Counted from the stretch's first letter, positions 52,473 through 61,427 are shown. The stretch: 64,000 nucleotides of DNA from Bacillota bacterium (GCA_023402845.1 JAEYFP010000019.1:1-64000); one strand, 5' to 3'. The notes: a model not told the origin generated them from the letters alone. Made by a program: numbers and translations.

Positions 52473-53243
52473 TTAAATCGTGTACTCTTCCTGTACATCC
52501 CGTGCAAAATCCATAAGTTTCAATATCTGTGTTCTCAGTGCTGTGAAATCGCCTGATGCACGGTTTCTCGGGTAACTCATCGGCACTTCGAGTATTTGTG
52601 CGATTCTGCCGGGACGGGGCGACATCACGACGATTCGCTGGCTTAAATAAATCGCTTCGTCTATATCGTGCGTCACCATCACCATTGTGTTGCCGCGTTC
52701 TTTCCAGAGCCGTATCAGCTCGTCTTGTAAATTCATACGGGTAAAGCTGTCAAGCGCGCCGAGCGGCTCGTCTAGCAGCAGCACTTCCGGCAAAACAGCC
52801 AATGCCCTGACAAGCGCTGCCCGCTGGCGCATACCGCCCGATAACTGGTGCGGAAAGTTATTTGCAAACTCAGCCAGCCCCGCCACCTCGAGCCAGTTGT
52901 CTACTACTTTTTTTCCGCTGAGCTTTTTTGTTGCCTTTAAAGCAAACTCGATATTTTGTCTGACGGTCAGCCAGGCAAACAAAGTATGCTCCTGAAACAC
53001 AAGCCCGCGTTTCGGACTTGTGCCGTTGATTCTTTTGCCGTTAAATAAAGCATTGCCTTCTGTCGGTACTTCGAGTCCGGCAATGATACGAAGCAGGGTA
53101 GACTTTCCGCAGCCGCTCGCACCCAGAAGTGTGATAAACTCTCCATCACTGATCTGAAGGTTAATGCCGTCGAGTGCGGTAAGCGTTCCCTCTTCTGTTT
53201 GCCTTGCGAAGATTTTTGTTACGCTTTCTATCTTTACGCTCAT
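52473..53243 (-). CDS. ABC importer ATPase (SsuB/TauB-type) of the nitrogenase-like cluster
   Basis: 256 residues. Walker A GASGCGKST, Q-loop VFQEHTLFAWLTV, signature LSGGMRQRAALVRAL, Walker B VLLLDEPLGALD and H-loop VTHDIDEA are those of the nitrate/sulfonate/taurine group. Last gene of the operon; its ATG overlaps the permease stop by 4 bp. It should power uptake of the compound bound by the lipoprotein. Confidence 0.9.
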   Translation of the reverse strand: MSVKIESVTKIFARQTEEGTLTALDGINLQISDGEFITLLGASGCGKSTLLRIIAGLEVPTEGNALFNGKRINGTSPKRGLVFQEHTLFAWLTVRQNIEFALKATKKLSGKKVVDNWLEVAGLAEFANNFPHQLSGGMRQRAALVRALAVLPEVLLLDEPLGALDSFTRMNLQDELIRLWKERGNTMVMVTHDIDEAIYLSQRIVVMSPRPGRIAQILEVPMSYPRNRASGDFTALRTQILKLMDFARDVQEEYTI

Positions 53244-54268
53244 ATTTTATCCTCCTGCCAGCGAAGAACCCTATTTTTAATCGTATTCAGAATTGTATTT
53301 ACAGCAAAAAAAGTCAGGCAGAGAATTATGATTGCGGCATACACTTTGGCAAAGTCCGCATAGCCGCGCTGCCAGTTGATGTACCAGCCGACACCGGCCT
53401 CTACGCCCATCATCTCAGCTATCAGCAGTACCGTACAGGCAATGCTCATACCTTGCGTAAGTCCCTGGAATATAAACGGTGATGAAGCGGGTACCGCAAT
53501 CTTATAAATCATTTCCAGCCTGCCGACACCGAATGTTTTTGCCACCTCGTAGTTGTGCGCGGGAATATTAATTACTCCGTTCATAGTCGTCATCGTTACA
53601 GGATACCACACGCCAAGAGCAATGATAAACACAGCACCCTGAAAAAGAGAGATAAACGGCAAAACAAGGATGATCGGCAGCCAGGTATTGGATGGAATGG
53701 GCCCTAAGACCTTAATCAAAGGCATTACCCAATACCGCACTTTCTTGATATAACCGGAAAGTATTCCGCAAATCAGTCCCGCAGCCACACCTGAAAAGTA
53801 CCCCGTAAACAATAAAATCATCGAATGCCAAAAGTTGATCCAAAGCTGTTCCCGCTCTGTAATGAGTGCGTTCAATATGTCATCGATCGCCGGGAAATAT
53901 GTGACATGGAGCAATCTTACTTTTAGCGTTGCAAAGTCATAAGCGAGGAACAGTAAGAATACGGCCGTCAATAACGGTGAGGCGTTACGCCATTTTTCGT
54001 ATGCTTTCTTTGAACAGAGCGCAATAATGAATATAGCAATAAATATGATAAGGAAAACACCGATAAAATATGCGTAAAAATTAGTCGGTTCGTAAACTTT
54101 GAATGAAATTAGAACTTTTTTATTTGGAATTAATTTGTATTGCAAAAGCACAAGCAGCGCTGTAAGTATGGGTAAAAAGCTCACAAGCCGATTTAATAGC
54201 TTAGACTTCAGTGTCTGAGGTTTTGCCTCTATTTGTTTCAATTCCCAAGCGGTTAGATTGTCTTTCAT
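53240..54268 (-). CDS. ABC importer permease (SsuC/TauC-type) of the nitrogenase-like cluster
   Basis: 342 residues, longer than the usual 250-280 because of an N-terminal extension with two extra membrane helices (about 28-46 and 65-90). The core shows SLFQGAVFIIALGVWYPV and the EAA-like loop VAKTFGVGRLEMIYKIAVPASSPF. It transports the same unknown ligand as its partners. Confidence 0.9.
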   Translation of the reverse strand: MKDNLTAWELKQIEAKPQTLKSKLLNRLVSFLPILTALLVLLQYKLIPNKKVLISFKVYEPTNFYAYFIGVFLIIFIAIFIIALCSKKAYEKWRNASPLLTAVFLLFLAYDFATLKVRLLHVTYFPAIDDILNALITEREQLWINFWHSMILLFTGYFSGVAAGLICGILSGYIKKVRYWVMPLIKVLGPIPSNTWLPIILVLPFISLFQGAVFIIALGVWYPVTMTTMNGVINIPAHNYEVAKTFGVGRLEMIYKIAVPASSPFIFQGLTQGMSIACTVLLIAEMMGVEAGVGWYINWQRGYADFAKVYAAIIILCLTFFAVNTILNTIKNRVLRWQEDKI

Positions 54269-54295
54269 ATAACTATCTTCCTTCTACGGTTTTTT

Positions 54296-54322
54296 GCACC
54301 GCCGCCGTCACAGCGGCGGTGC
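54296..54322 (-). other. G/C-rich stem-loop between binding-protein and permease genes
   Basis: GCACCGCCGC and GCGGCGGTGC form a perfect 10-bp stem with a 7-nt loop and no U-run after it. As in the amino-acid importer operon, it probably stabilises the upstream mRNA so that more binding protein is made. Confidence 0.65.
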
Positions 54323-54335
54323 ATAGTATTGATTG

Positions 54336-55397
54336 TTAATCCAGATCAAGCGGCTTCCAGATTTGCTGCTTCACATCTTCGGCGTTGATTGACTGGTCAA
54401 TGATACCAAGCTGCTTATACTCATCGACTGAGGTATAAACTGATTTTTCAGTCGTTTCGGTATCAAGACCGAACTTAAACATTTTCATCAGCGAAACAGC
54501 GAAATCAGCCGTACCCGCAATGTGACCATTGTCGATCAGCAGCTGCGCAGCCTCCTGCTTGTGTTCGTCACTTTCATCAATCCACTTTGCGGCTTGATAA
54601 ATCGCACGGCTGATTTTCTTTGAGGTAATTGGATTGTCATCATAGAATTCGCCGCGAATGGAAAGTACACAGCAAGCGTCGTTTTCAAATTTTCCTTCGT
54701 GCTGCGAGTAGATACGTTTCACCGTACCCTCTTTTACCCACTTTTCAGCCAATTGATCTCCGAGGACAACGATGTCAGCTTCACCGTTTTGAAGCACGCC
54801 GAGAAGTGCAGAGGCATCGCCGAAATCCTTCCAAACAAGCTGGTCTTGCGTGAATCCTTCACGCGCGGCAAACACCAAGCCTATGTTGTTGTAAACGCCG
54901 CCGATACCGCCTGCAAAACCAACCGTCTGACCCTCCGCAAAGCCTGTGATGTCAGAGTCGGCAAGCACAAACGCAGAGGAGCAGCCTGTATGAAGTCCTA
55001 CGGTGAAACGTAGGTCAACGCCGTTTGTAACAGGTTTCAGCCAGCCCGCAATCATTCCTGCGGTAGTATCAATTTTGCCGCCGGCTAGTGCGGCACTGAC
55101 TGCCGCTTGTGTACCGTCACCTGATTTAGTAAGTTCCACATCCAGGCCTTCCTCCTCAAAGTACCCTTTGAGGGACGCAAGAGGAATTGCCGCCTGGCAA
55201 AGTCCGCCGTCATAGCCGACATGAATTGTTGTGCCGTAAGCAGGTTCTTTTTTCCACGCCTCTTCTTCAAGCTCCTCTTGCGTTTGCGTGGGTGTCTCGG
55301 ATACAGCCGCAGTAGTTCCTGTTTCAGTGGTGCTGCCGCAAGCCGCAAGCGAGAGCGAAAGAATGGCAGCAAGAACAAATGTGAGTACATGTTTCAT
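54336..55397 (-). CDS. Substrate-binding lipoprotein (SsuA/TauA/NMT1-like) of the nitrogenase-like cluster
   Basis: 353 residues. Signal peptide with lipobox SLSLAACGS, then an acid-rich linker (about 22-50) and a binding domain of the NMT1/SsuA class: TIHVGYDGGLCQAAIPLASLKGYFEEEGLDVEL is the diagnostic opening. Mature cysteines at LCQAA, GCSSA and DACCV are unusual for this class. Homologues bind sulfonates, taurine, nitrate or thiamin precursors; cluster content suggests an organosulfur ligand. Start follows AAGGAG. Confidence 0.88.
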   Translation of the reverse strand: MKHVLTFVLAAILSLSLAACGSTTETGTTAAVSETPTQTQEELEEEAWKKEPAYGTTIHVGYDGGLCQAAIPLASLKGYFEEEGLDVELTKSGDGTQAAVSAALAGGKIDTTAGMIAGWLKPVTNGVDLRFTVGLHTGCSSAFVLADSDITGFAEGQTVGFAGGIGGVYNNIGLVFAAREGFTQDQLVWKDFGDASALLGVLQNGEADIVVLGDQLAEKWVKEGTVKRIYSQHEGKFENDACCVLSIRGEFYDDNPITSKKISRAIYQAAKWIDESDEHKQEAAQLLIDNGHIAGTADFAVSLMKMFKFGLDTETTEKSVYTSVDEYKQLGIIDQSINAEDVKQQIWKPLDLD

Positions 55398-55418
55398 AAT
55401 GATTCTCCTTATTATAGT

Positions 55419-56936
55419 TTAGTTTTTAATGTACTTGAAGGCATCGCCCTCAAAATAGCTTTGTTTATACGGCAGCCTGATGTGCCGTGAGAGCCGGTCG
55501 CGGTACGAAGTGTTCTTGAACTCGAACACGATGCGCCGCAGAATTTGGTATATTCCATTGTAGGCAAAGAACAAACCATCTGCATTAAATAGCTGAATGG
55601 AAGGAACGCCCAGCTTGGCGATATATCCCTGTGTACCGTTGTGAGAGATAACGAGATCCGGTTTCAGCGTCTTAATCTGGTGCGTCATCTCAAACAACTG
55701 ATTGCTGACAGCAACCGGTGTATCGGGCAGATTTTCATCCAGATCATCAAAAACCGGGTCCGCTCCCTCGTCGTAGTGGTAGGCACGTATGCCCAGCACA
55801 TGGAATCCAAGTTCTGAAAGTGTCGTGGCTTCCGAACCTACTCGGACAACCCCTCCGCATATCAGGACGCTTTTGCCTTTTACCTGTTCAATAAGCGGTT
55901 CAATGGCTTTCTTTGCCAGACCCTCCTCATAGTCGGCAAGAGCGGCAGCCTCTTTTTCTAATCCGAAGTGTTCGGCAATCTGGATCAGCCACTTTCTTGT
56001 GTGCCTGAAGCCTATTGGCATTCCCGCTATCAAATAGGGCATTTCAAATTTCTCCTTAAGGTATTTCAGCATATAGTCGTCATGGACATTGCACATACTG
56101 ACATTCAGACCCGCCTCCGTGACAAGACGCAGTTCGTCACGGGAGGAATATTCGGCAAAGAAGCGGACTTTCAGACCCAAAGCGGTGAGTAAACGTTCGA
56201 CTTCCTTCTCATCTGCCACACCGATGCTTGTTGCGTTCCAAACATTGACCGTACGGCTCTTTTGATACCGGTACTTTTTTTCCGCAAGCTCATTGTCCGG
56301 GCAGCCTTCAAATAGCGGTCTGAAATCCACCCACGGTTTGGGCGAAAGGTTTAATCCGCGTAATATGCCGTGGTAGAACGTATCGTATGCGGTTGCTACA
56401 ACGCGGCTTCGAAATCCCGGACAGTGAAGGCTTACTACGTCCGCCGAAACGGCTGAACGCGCTTGCCTGACCACCTCCTCAACATCATCGCCGATAATAC
56501 TCGGCGCGCAAGTTACGACTACAAAAATAATCTCGGGTCTGAACTCACGGTCGGCAGATTCGATTGTTTCCCGCAGTTTTTTTTCTCCGCCGCCGATCAC
56601 GTCCGCTTCCGTAAGATTTGTAGAAAGCCAGGGGGTAGGGGCAGCGGGTTTCCCGCGAAGACCTTTTCCTTTTGCCGACTGCACCGAGAGAGAGTGCAGA
56701 AGCGCACCGCAGCCGCCCGGAGCGTGCATAACGATAACGGAGTTCTCAACTGTTGTTGCCATCATAAGAGAAAGAGCCATCTGGCAGGAGTTTGCCTGCC
56801 AAAAGCCGCGTCCTTTTTGAAGCAGGCAGCCTTCTCGTGCGCAGTTTACCAAGTCGCAGGCATGACCGGCATAGCTGTCGCCAATTTTAAGTCTGGAGTC
56901 GCGTACCGGAGGTACGCTTTGTTCATAATATCCCAT
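55419..56936 (-). CDS. Nitrogenase-like component 1, NifD/NifE-type subunit
   Basis: 505 residues. The three cysteines expected to hold a P-cluster-type centre are at C51 (ANSCQMAL), C76 (HAPGGCGALL) and C143 (VVTCAPSIIGDD). C282 (LNVSMCNVHDDYMLKYL) aligns with the cofactor-ligand cysteine of NifD (C275) and NifE. The region that would carry the second ligand of NifD (H442, in REMHSW) reads SIQLFNADGLF, so that histidine is missing. Three extra cysteines (27, 32, 37) precede the core. With the NifK-like protein it should form the catalytic heterotetramer. Start has AGGAGG upstream. Confidence 0.87.
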   Translation of the reverse strand: MGYYEQSVPPVRDSRLKIGDSYAGHACDLVNCAREGCLLQKGRGFWQANSCQMALSLMMATTVENSVIVMHAPGGCGALLHSLSVQSAKGKGLRGKPAAPTPWLSTNLTEADVIGGGEKKLRETIESADREFRPEIIFVVVTCAPSIIGDDVEEVVRQARSAVSADVVSLHCPGFRSRVVATAYDTFYHGILRGLNLSPKPWVDFRPLFEGCPDNELAEKKYRYQKSRTVNVWNATSIGVADEKEVERLLTALGLKVRFFAEYSSRDELRLVTEAGLNVSMCNVHDDYMLKYLKEKFEMPYLIAGMPIGFRHTRKWLIQIAEHFGLEKEAAALADYEEGLAKKAIEPLIEQVKGKSVLICGGVVRVGSEATTLSELGFHVLGIRAYHYDEGADPVFDDLDENLPDTPVAVSNQLFEMTHQIKTLKPDLVISHNGTQGYIAKLGVPSIQLFNADGLFFAYNGIYQILRRIVFEFKNTSYRDRLSRHIRLPYKQSYFEGDAFKYIKN

Positions 56937-56947
56937 TTAAGTACCTC

Positions 56948-58255
56948 CTACGATTTCACGGACATCAGCTGTCCGATTAAATCTTCAAACAAGTGCAGTC
57001 CACCGCGATAGCCCGCATAGCCCCGGTCAGTGATCAGCCGGTCGTACGTTGGAAAGCTGACAGACAAATGCTTTGCGCCTCTTGCCGCAGCCGTTCGCTT
57101 TTCCAATGTACTGCCGATAATATACAGCGGCGACAGCTCATCAAAATATCGTTGCGCCCGGTTTCGCGGATGTTCTGTGTTGATTGCCCGTGCGATTTCC
57201 TGCACACCCGTGGCGAACTTCAGCGGTATCTCGCCTTGCAGAGCCGTTTGCTGCTCCTCCTGCAGCTTGTCGGTGACAAAGCTGTCCGTATGAACCCAGC
57301 CAAGTTCTGTCGTGACATAACGGGCAAGCGGTATCGCATAGGTTGCGTTTGTTACTGTAATTGCATAGAACTTTAAATCCTGGTCGCAAAATGCGTCCGC
57401 CGTCCGCTCGAAGTAACCGTAAAAGTCCCGATTACCTTTTTCGATTGCCTCATCTGCGTTAAGTCCGAACCGATCGGCGACATTCGTCAGAAATTGATCT
57501 GTCGCATCGGGTCCAATCGGCAAATCTGTCACCCAGTAGGGCGTACCATGCCGTTCCTCAAATTTTTCGGCAAGCTCCACGCCCCAAACTCTTGAAAGCA
57601 CGATGTTCAATGCGGCGCCCGGTGCACAAGCCAGATTCTCAAAGGTCTGACCCGGCGTGAAAAAAGTATTCACTTCAAGCCCCAATCCGGTGAGCAGCCG
57701 TTCGATTTCCTCGAGGTCACCCCGAAAAAACGGATCATAACCGGGCACAAGCCCAAAGATGTTCACGAGCTTCGGATTTTTTTCTTTTGCCTTCGGCAGA
57801 AACTGATTGAAGATGCCGTCAAGCACAATGTCGTAACCGTGATAGCTGTCGCCCTTGAAGCTTGGTGTGCTAACGGCAAGAATCGGATACCCCTCGTCAC
57901 GAAACTCGCTGACCACGCCCGCTGTGTCGTCTCCTATCATTTCAGTCATACACCCTGTGGTTACCACATACAGCTTACCGTCTATGAGTTCGAGCGTGTT
58001 TTTGATTTGTTCCTGCAAACGGTCAACACCGCCGAATACAATCTCCGTTTCCGTCACACCGGTGCTTGGCGCTGCTGCTCCGTTGCAGTAACCGCCGCCT
58101 AAGTATCCGCTCCCGAAAGCGACGGAGTTGGCAAGATTGCCGCCGCATCCAAGGCTTGTGTGGACAATTGGTATCACGTCCGGCAGATTACCGATAACCG
58201 ACAGCGCTCCCGCAAGGGCGCAGGCTGTTCTCGGACGTTCTAAAAAATCTGACAT
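56948..58255 (-). CDS. Nitrogenase-like component 1, NifK/NifN-type subunit
   Basis: 435 residues. P-cluster-type cysteines at C37 (TSLGCGGN), C57 (GGYCNGAA) and C102 (VTTGCMTEMIGDD), with the NifK-like TGVTETEIVFGGVDRLQEQI between them. It is about 80 residues shorter than nitrogenase NifK, lacking its N-terminal extension, which is common in nitrogenase-like groups. Its ATG overlaps the stop of the preceding cysK by one base (TAATG), so both are co-translated, tying sulfur assimilation to this complex. Confidence 0.87.
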   Translation of the reverse strand: MSDFLERPRTACALAGALSVIGNLPDVIPIVHTSLGCGGNLANSVAFGSGYLGGGYCNGAAAPSTGVTETEIVFGGVDRLQEQIKNTLELIDGKLYVVTTGCMTEMIGDDTAGVVSEFRDEGYPILAVSTPSFKGDSYHGYDIVLDGIFNQFLPKAKEKNPKLVNIFGLVPGYDPFFRGDLEEIERLLTGLGLEVNTFFTPGQTFENLACAPGAALNIVLSRVWGVELAEKFEERHGTPYWVTDLPIGPDATDQFLTNVADRFGLNADEAIEKGNRDFYGYFERTADAFCDQDLKFYAITVTNATYAIPLARYVTTELGWVHTDSFVTDKLQEEQQTALQGEIPLKFATGVQEIARAINTEHPRNRAQRYFDELSPLYIIGSTLEKRTAAARGAKHLSVSFPTYDRLITDRGYAGYRGGLHLFEDLIGQLMSVKS

Positions 58256-59205
58256 TATTTGTTTTCCTCCTCTCCATATTGATATAGAACCGTTGACAAA
58301 TACCTCTCGCCTGTATCGGGCAAAATTGCCACAATATGCTTGCCTTTATCCGCTGTTCGGCGGGCAACGGCCGCGGCCGCAAAAGCCGCCGCACCCGACG
58401 AGATCCCTACAAGCAGGCCTTCCGTTCTGCCGAGTTCCCGTGATGTCTCAAGCGCTTCATCGGAGCGAACGGTAAAAACCTCATCAATAACGGCTTCGTC
58501 GTACACAAGCGGAACGAATCCGGCGCCGATCCCCTGAATCTTATGCGGTCCCGGCTGACCGCCTGACAAAACAGGGGACTCAAAAGGTTCCACGGCGATT
58601 ATGCGAATATCCGGATTCTTTTCTTTCAGGTTTTTGCCGACACCGGTGACCGTACCGCCTGTGCCGACTCCGGCAATAAAGATATCGATTTTGCCGTCTG
58701 TATCCGCCCAAATCTCTTCCGCGGTAGTTTTGTGGTGAACAGCGGGATTGGCAGGATTTTCAAATTGCTGAAGCAGTATGCTGTTTGGAATCTGTGCGTT
58801 CAACTCCTCGGCACGGCGTACCGCACCCTTCATTCCGTCCGCTCCTGAGGTAAGTACCACGTCTGCGCCTAGTGCTTTTACAAGGTTACGGCGCTCCACG
58901 CTCATTGTTTCGGGCATTGTCAGAATGACTTTGTAACCGCGGGCCGCCGCGACGAAAGCGATTCCGATTCCTGTATTACCGCTTGTCGGTTCAATGATTG
59001 TCGAGCCCTTTTGCAGTTTGCCACTGTTCTCGGCATCTGTTATCATTGCTAAGGCAATCCTGTCCTTGACACTTCCGAGCGGGTTGAAATATTCCAGCTT
59101 CAGCAGGATATTGGCGTTGTTTTCCCCGTGTGCTGCCAGGTAGTTTGCGGGACGCAGAAGAGGTGTGTTCCCGATAAGCTCAGGCAGGCTGTTTGCAAAT
59201 TTCAT
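58255..59205 (-). CDS. cysK: Cysteine synthase (O-acetylserine sulfhydrylase), copy 2, inside the nif-like genes
   Basis: 316 residues. PLP lysine in NPLGSVKDRIALAM, substrate loop TSGNTGIG, phosphate loop GVGTGGTVTGVG, and PHKIQGIGAGFVP. It makes cysteine from O-acetylserine and sulfide in the cytosol. It lies between the NifB-like and NifK-like genes, 11 bp from the first and overlapping the second by 1 bp, and is a clear paralogue of the copy at 61723, most similar over the active-site segments. Fixing sulfide or another thiol released by the reductase is the obvious role. Confidence 0.92.
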   Translation of the reverse strand: MKFANSLPELIGNTPLLRPANYLAAHGENNANILLKLEYFNPLGSVKDRIALAMITDAENSGKLQKGSTIIEPTSGNTGIGIAFVAAARGYKVILTMPETMSVERRNLVKALGADVVLTSGADGMKGAVRRAEELNAQIPNSILLQQFENPANPAVHHKTTAEEIWADTDGKIDIFIAGVGTGGTVTGVGKNLKEKNPDIRIIAVEPFESPVLSGGQPGPHKIQGIGAGFVPLVYDEAVIDEVFTVRSDEALETSRELGRTEGLLVGISSGAAAFAAAAVARRTADKGKHIVAILPDTGERYLSTVLYQYGEEENK

Positions 59206-59216
59206 AATGTTCCTCC

Positions 59217-60395
59217 TTATCCGTGCGAGAATGTCTCAAGTTCACGGTTTTGATATAGTTGTTTCGATACATCACTTACGCCCGGTATTCCGCAGGCATC
59301 AGCCCTGCAATGTTTGCAGTGCCGAAACTGCTCAAGATATTGCCCTGCTTCCTGCCTTGCCCGCTCAATCTGCTCACAGGTGGGCGGCAGCGTATCCTTA
59401 AACTCTTTCTGCGGGATGAGAGGAATGATGTTATGCCTTGTCGCTCCCGCTTCCTTGACTGCTTTGGCGATTTCGGCAATGTGATGGTCATTGACTCCCG
59501 GAATCAGCACCGTATTGACCTTTACAATCATTCCGACAGCCGAACACTCCCTGATCCCCGTAAGCTGTGCAAAGATCAAATCCCGTCCGTCCTTCACCCA
59601 GGATACCACTTTTACAAGCACTTCCGGCGTTACCGCATTCACCGTCACCGTGATTGTCCGAACGCCTATTTCCCACAACGTCTGTGCCTTTTGAGGCAAT
59701 TCAAGTCCGTTTGTAGACAAGCACTTTATCAGATGGGGATAGGCGGCGTGTACATTTCGAAAAGCCTCTATTGCGTGTTCGCTTGCCAATGTGTCACCCG
59801 GACCGGCAATTCCCACAACAGAGATTTCAGGGCAGAGTTCCAAAGCTTTCCTTACTGTGCCGACAGCTTCATCAGGTCTCAGCACTCCTGCCGCCACGCC
59901 CGGACGATTTTCATGAGTATTCCTTGCTCTGGTGCAGAATCGGCATTGGATGTTGCACGTTGGGCTTACCGGCAGATGCAGCCTGCCTTTTGTGTTGTGC
60001 GCTTTGGCGGAGAAACAGGGGTGGTCGTCAATGACCTCTCTGCGTGTTAACCCTCCGAAAAGCGGTCGTTTTAAGAACTTTATGTACTCAACAATCAGTT
60101 CCTTAATAAACCCCGAGGTTTCCAGCACCTGAACACCGGAAAGCTGCAGCCGTGTCTTTGCGTGGTTTCCCGCCTGAACCGCAAACAGAACCTTGCAGTC
60201 AGCGATAAGTGCCATGCTGTTTTCAAACTTCACCTCGTCGTGTTCGCCCAATTTGCAGGGCGCATCGTTTTCCCGAACCTCAACGAATGAATACTCATAA
60301 GATTTTTCATCTATGTCTGCTATCACAAACCTTCGGGAATTTCCGAAGTGCTGTGATACGAACACTCCGTCGCTGGAAGCGAATGCTACTCTCAT
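59217..60395 (-). CDS. NifB-like radical SAM protein with N-terminal NifX-like domain
   Basis: 392 residues from the ATG at 60395 (AGGAGG upstream). Residues 1 to about 110 resemble NifX/NafY-type cofactor-binding domains (RVAFASSDGVFVSQHFGNSRRF, CKVLFAVQAGNHAKTRL). Residues about 118-390 show all NifB motifs: HPCFS, the radical SAM CNIQCRFC (147-154), NRPGV, AGPGD, TVTVN and HCKHCRADACG. So it likely makes a NifB-co-type iron-sulfur cluster. In known fused NifB the NifX domain is C-terminal; here the order is reversed. Precedes cysK by 11 bp. Confidence 0.88.
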   Translation of the reverse strand: MRVAFASSDGVFVSQHFGNSRRFVIADIDEKSYEYSFVEVRENDAPCKLGEHDEVKFENSMALIADCKVLFAVQAGNHAKTRLQLSGVQVLETSGFIKELIVEYIKFLKRPLFGGLTRREVIDDHPCFSAKAHNTKGRLHLPVSPTCNIQCRFCTRARNTHENRPGVAAGVLRPDEAVGTVRKALELCPEISVVGIAGPGDTLASEHAIEAFRNVHAAYPHLIKCLSTNGLELPQKAQTLWEIGVRTITVTVNAVTPEVLVKVVSWVKDGRDLIFAQLTGIRECSAVGMIVKVNTVLIPGVNDHHIAEIAKAVKEAGATRHNIIPLIPQKEFKDTLPPTCEQIERARQEAGQYLEQFRHCKHCRADACGIPGVSDVSKQLYQNRELETFSHG

Positions 60396-60408
60396 ACAAT
60401 TCCTCCTA

Positions 60409-61284
60409 TCAGATACCTGCTTGCGCGCCGGGGACAACACCGGTTTCCAGCTGCAGGAGTTTGTCACTCCAGGAAGCCGCCCATGAGCGGAGTTCATCGA
60501 GCTCCAAAGGAGTCGGAACTTTGCTCTCCTCGTGGGAAGCGATTCGTTCGGCAAGCTGAATGTATACCTTTGCCTGTTCACTGTCGGGAGCTGCTTCAAT
60601 GGTAGTTTTCCCTTTCAGTTCCGACTGCGTGACCGTAATGGAGCGAGGGACATATTGGATAATCTGCGTCTTTGTCCTTTCCGCGAAATCGTCAACAATC
60701 TCACGGGAATACCCCTGATTGATAGAATTAGCGATTACGCCGCCCAGCAATGCACCTCCGTTGCTGCTATATTTCTTGATGCCCTTGAACAAATTGTTGC
60801 TGGCATAGATAGACATAAAGTCGCCGCTCGAAACAGTAAACACGTGCTGCGCAATGCCCTCTCGAATCGGCATTGCAAAGCCGCCGCAAACAACATCGCC
60901 AAGTACATCGTAAATAACGAAATCGAGGTCTAATTCCTCAAAGACTTTCTGCTGTTTGAACAGTTCCACGGCTGTGATAATACCGCGTCCCGCACAACCT
61001 ACGCCCGGAGCCGGTCCGCCGGCTTCTACGCAGTAGATGCCGTTAAACCCCTCAAAGATGACGTCATGTGCCTTGACCGAACCTTTTTCACGCAGTGTAT
61101 CAAGAACGGTCGGAATGTAGGAACCATCTCTGAGTGTGTTCGTGCTGTCGGCTTTCGGGTCACAGCCAAACTGCATCACCTTGTACCCTTGCTTTGACAG
61201 GGCGGCAGTCAGATTGCTTGTGGTAGTAGATTTTCCGATGCCTCCCTTTCCGTAGATTGCGATTTGTTTGATTTTCTTTGCCAT
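60409..61284 (-). CDS. NifH-like iron protein (nitrogenase-type reductase)
   Basis: 291 residues. ATP-dependent electron donor to the component 1 proteins. P-loop GKGGIGKSTTT, the 4Fe-4S cysteines in GVGCAGRGIITA and DVVCGGFAMPIREG, and the switch region DVLGD are intact. The sequence QFGCDPKADST is the usual NifH nucleotide segment. The ATG at 61284 has GGAGG upstream. It is the first gene after the cysteine leader and terminator, with an Rrf2-type dyad 24 bp before its start; no clear own promoter is seen. Confidence 0.92.
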   Translation of the reverse strand: MAKKIKQIAIYGKGGIGKSTTTSNLTAALSKQGYKVMQFGCDPKADSTNTLRDGSYIPTVLDTLREKGSVKAHDVIFEGFNGIYCVEAGGPAPGVGCAGRGIITAVELFKQQKVFEELDLDFVIYDVLGDVVCGGFAMPIREGIAQHVFTVSSGDFMSIYASNNLFKGIKKYSSNGGALLGGVIANSINQGYSREIVDDFAERTKTQIIQYVPRSITVTQSELKGKTTIEAAPDSEQAKVYIQLAERIASHEESKVPTPLELDELRSWAASWSDKLLQLETGVVPGAQAGI

Positions 61285-61307
61285 TGGTAGAAACCTCCAT
61301 TTATAAT

Positions 61308-61326
61308 ACATATCTATTTACTATGT
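61308..61326. promoter_or_regulatory. Rrf2-type operator A, before the nifH-like gene
   Basis: ACATA-N9-TATGT. Same dyad as the three copies near cysK and rrf2. It lies between terminator and start codon, suited to a roadblock or a weak local promoter. Confidence 0.65.
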
Positions 61327-61335
61327 TTTTGGTTA

Positions 61336-61359
61336 AAACAAAAGTGTGCTTTGCACACT
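61336..61359. repeat. Partial dispersed repeat, AACAAAAGTGTGC module
   Basis: AAACAAAAGTGTGCTTTG followed by CACACT gives the small hairpin AGTGTGC-TTT-GCACACT. It shares its first module with the repeats at 35983 and 61604 but lacks the later ones. Confidence 0.5.
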
Positions 61360-61384
61360 CCGGCATTTACATACCCTATAACAC

Positions 61385-61427
61385 AAAAAAACGTTTGGAT
61401 ATCGAGTAGACTTCCGATATCCAAACG
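61385..61427 (-). terminator. Intrinsic terminator between the cysteine leader and nifH-like gene
   Basis: CGTTTGGATATCG (61392-61404) and CGATATCCAAACG (61415-61427) form a perfect 13-bp stem with a 10-nt loop; U7 follows at once on the minus transcript. It stands after the leader ORF and before all the nif-like and transport genes, the classical attenuator position. Confidence 0.85.

Noticed and set aside
52473..61284. Classical nitrogen-fixation (nif) island
   Set aside because: Only H, B, D-like and K-like genes are present; nifE, nifN, nifV, nifU, nifS and molybdate transport are missing, the second cofactor ligand is not conserved, and all neighbours concern cysteine and sulfur.
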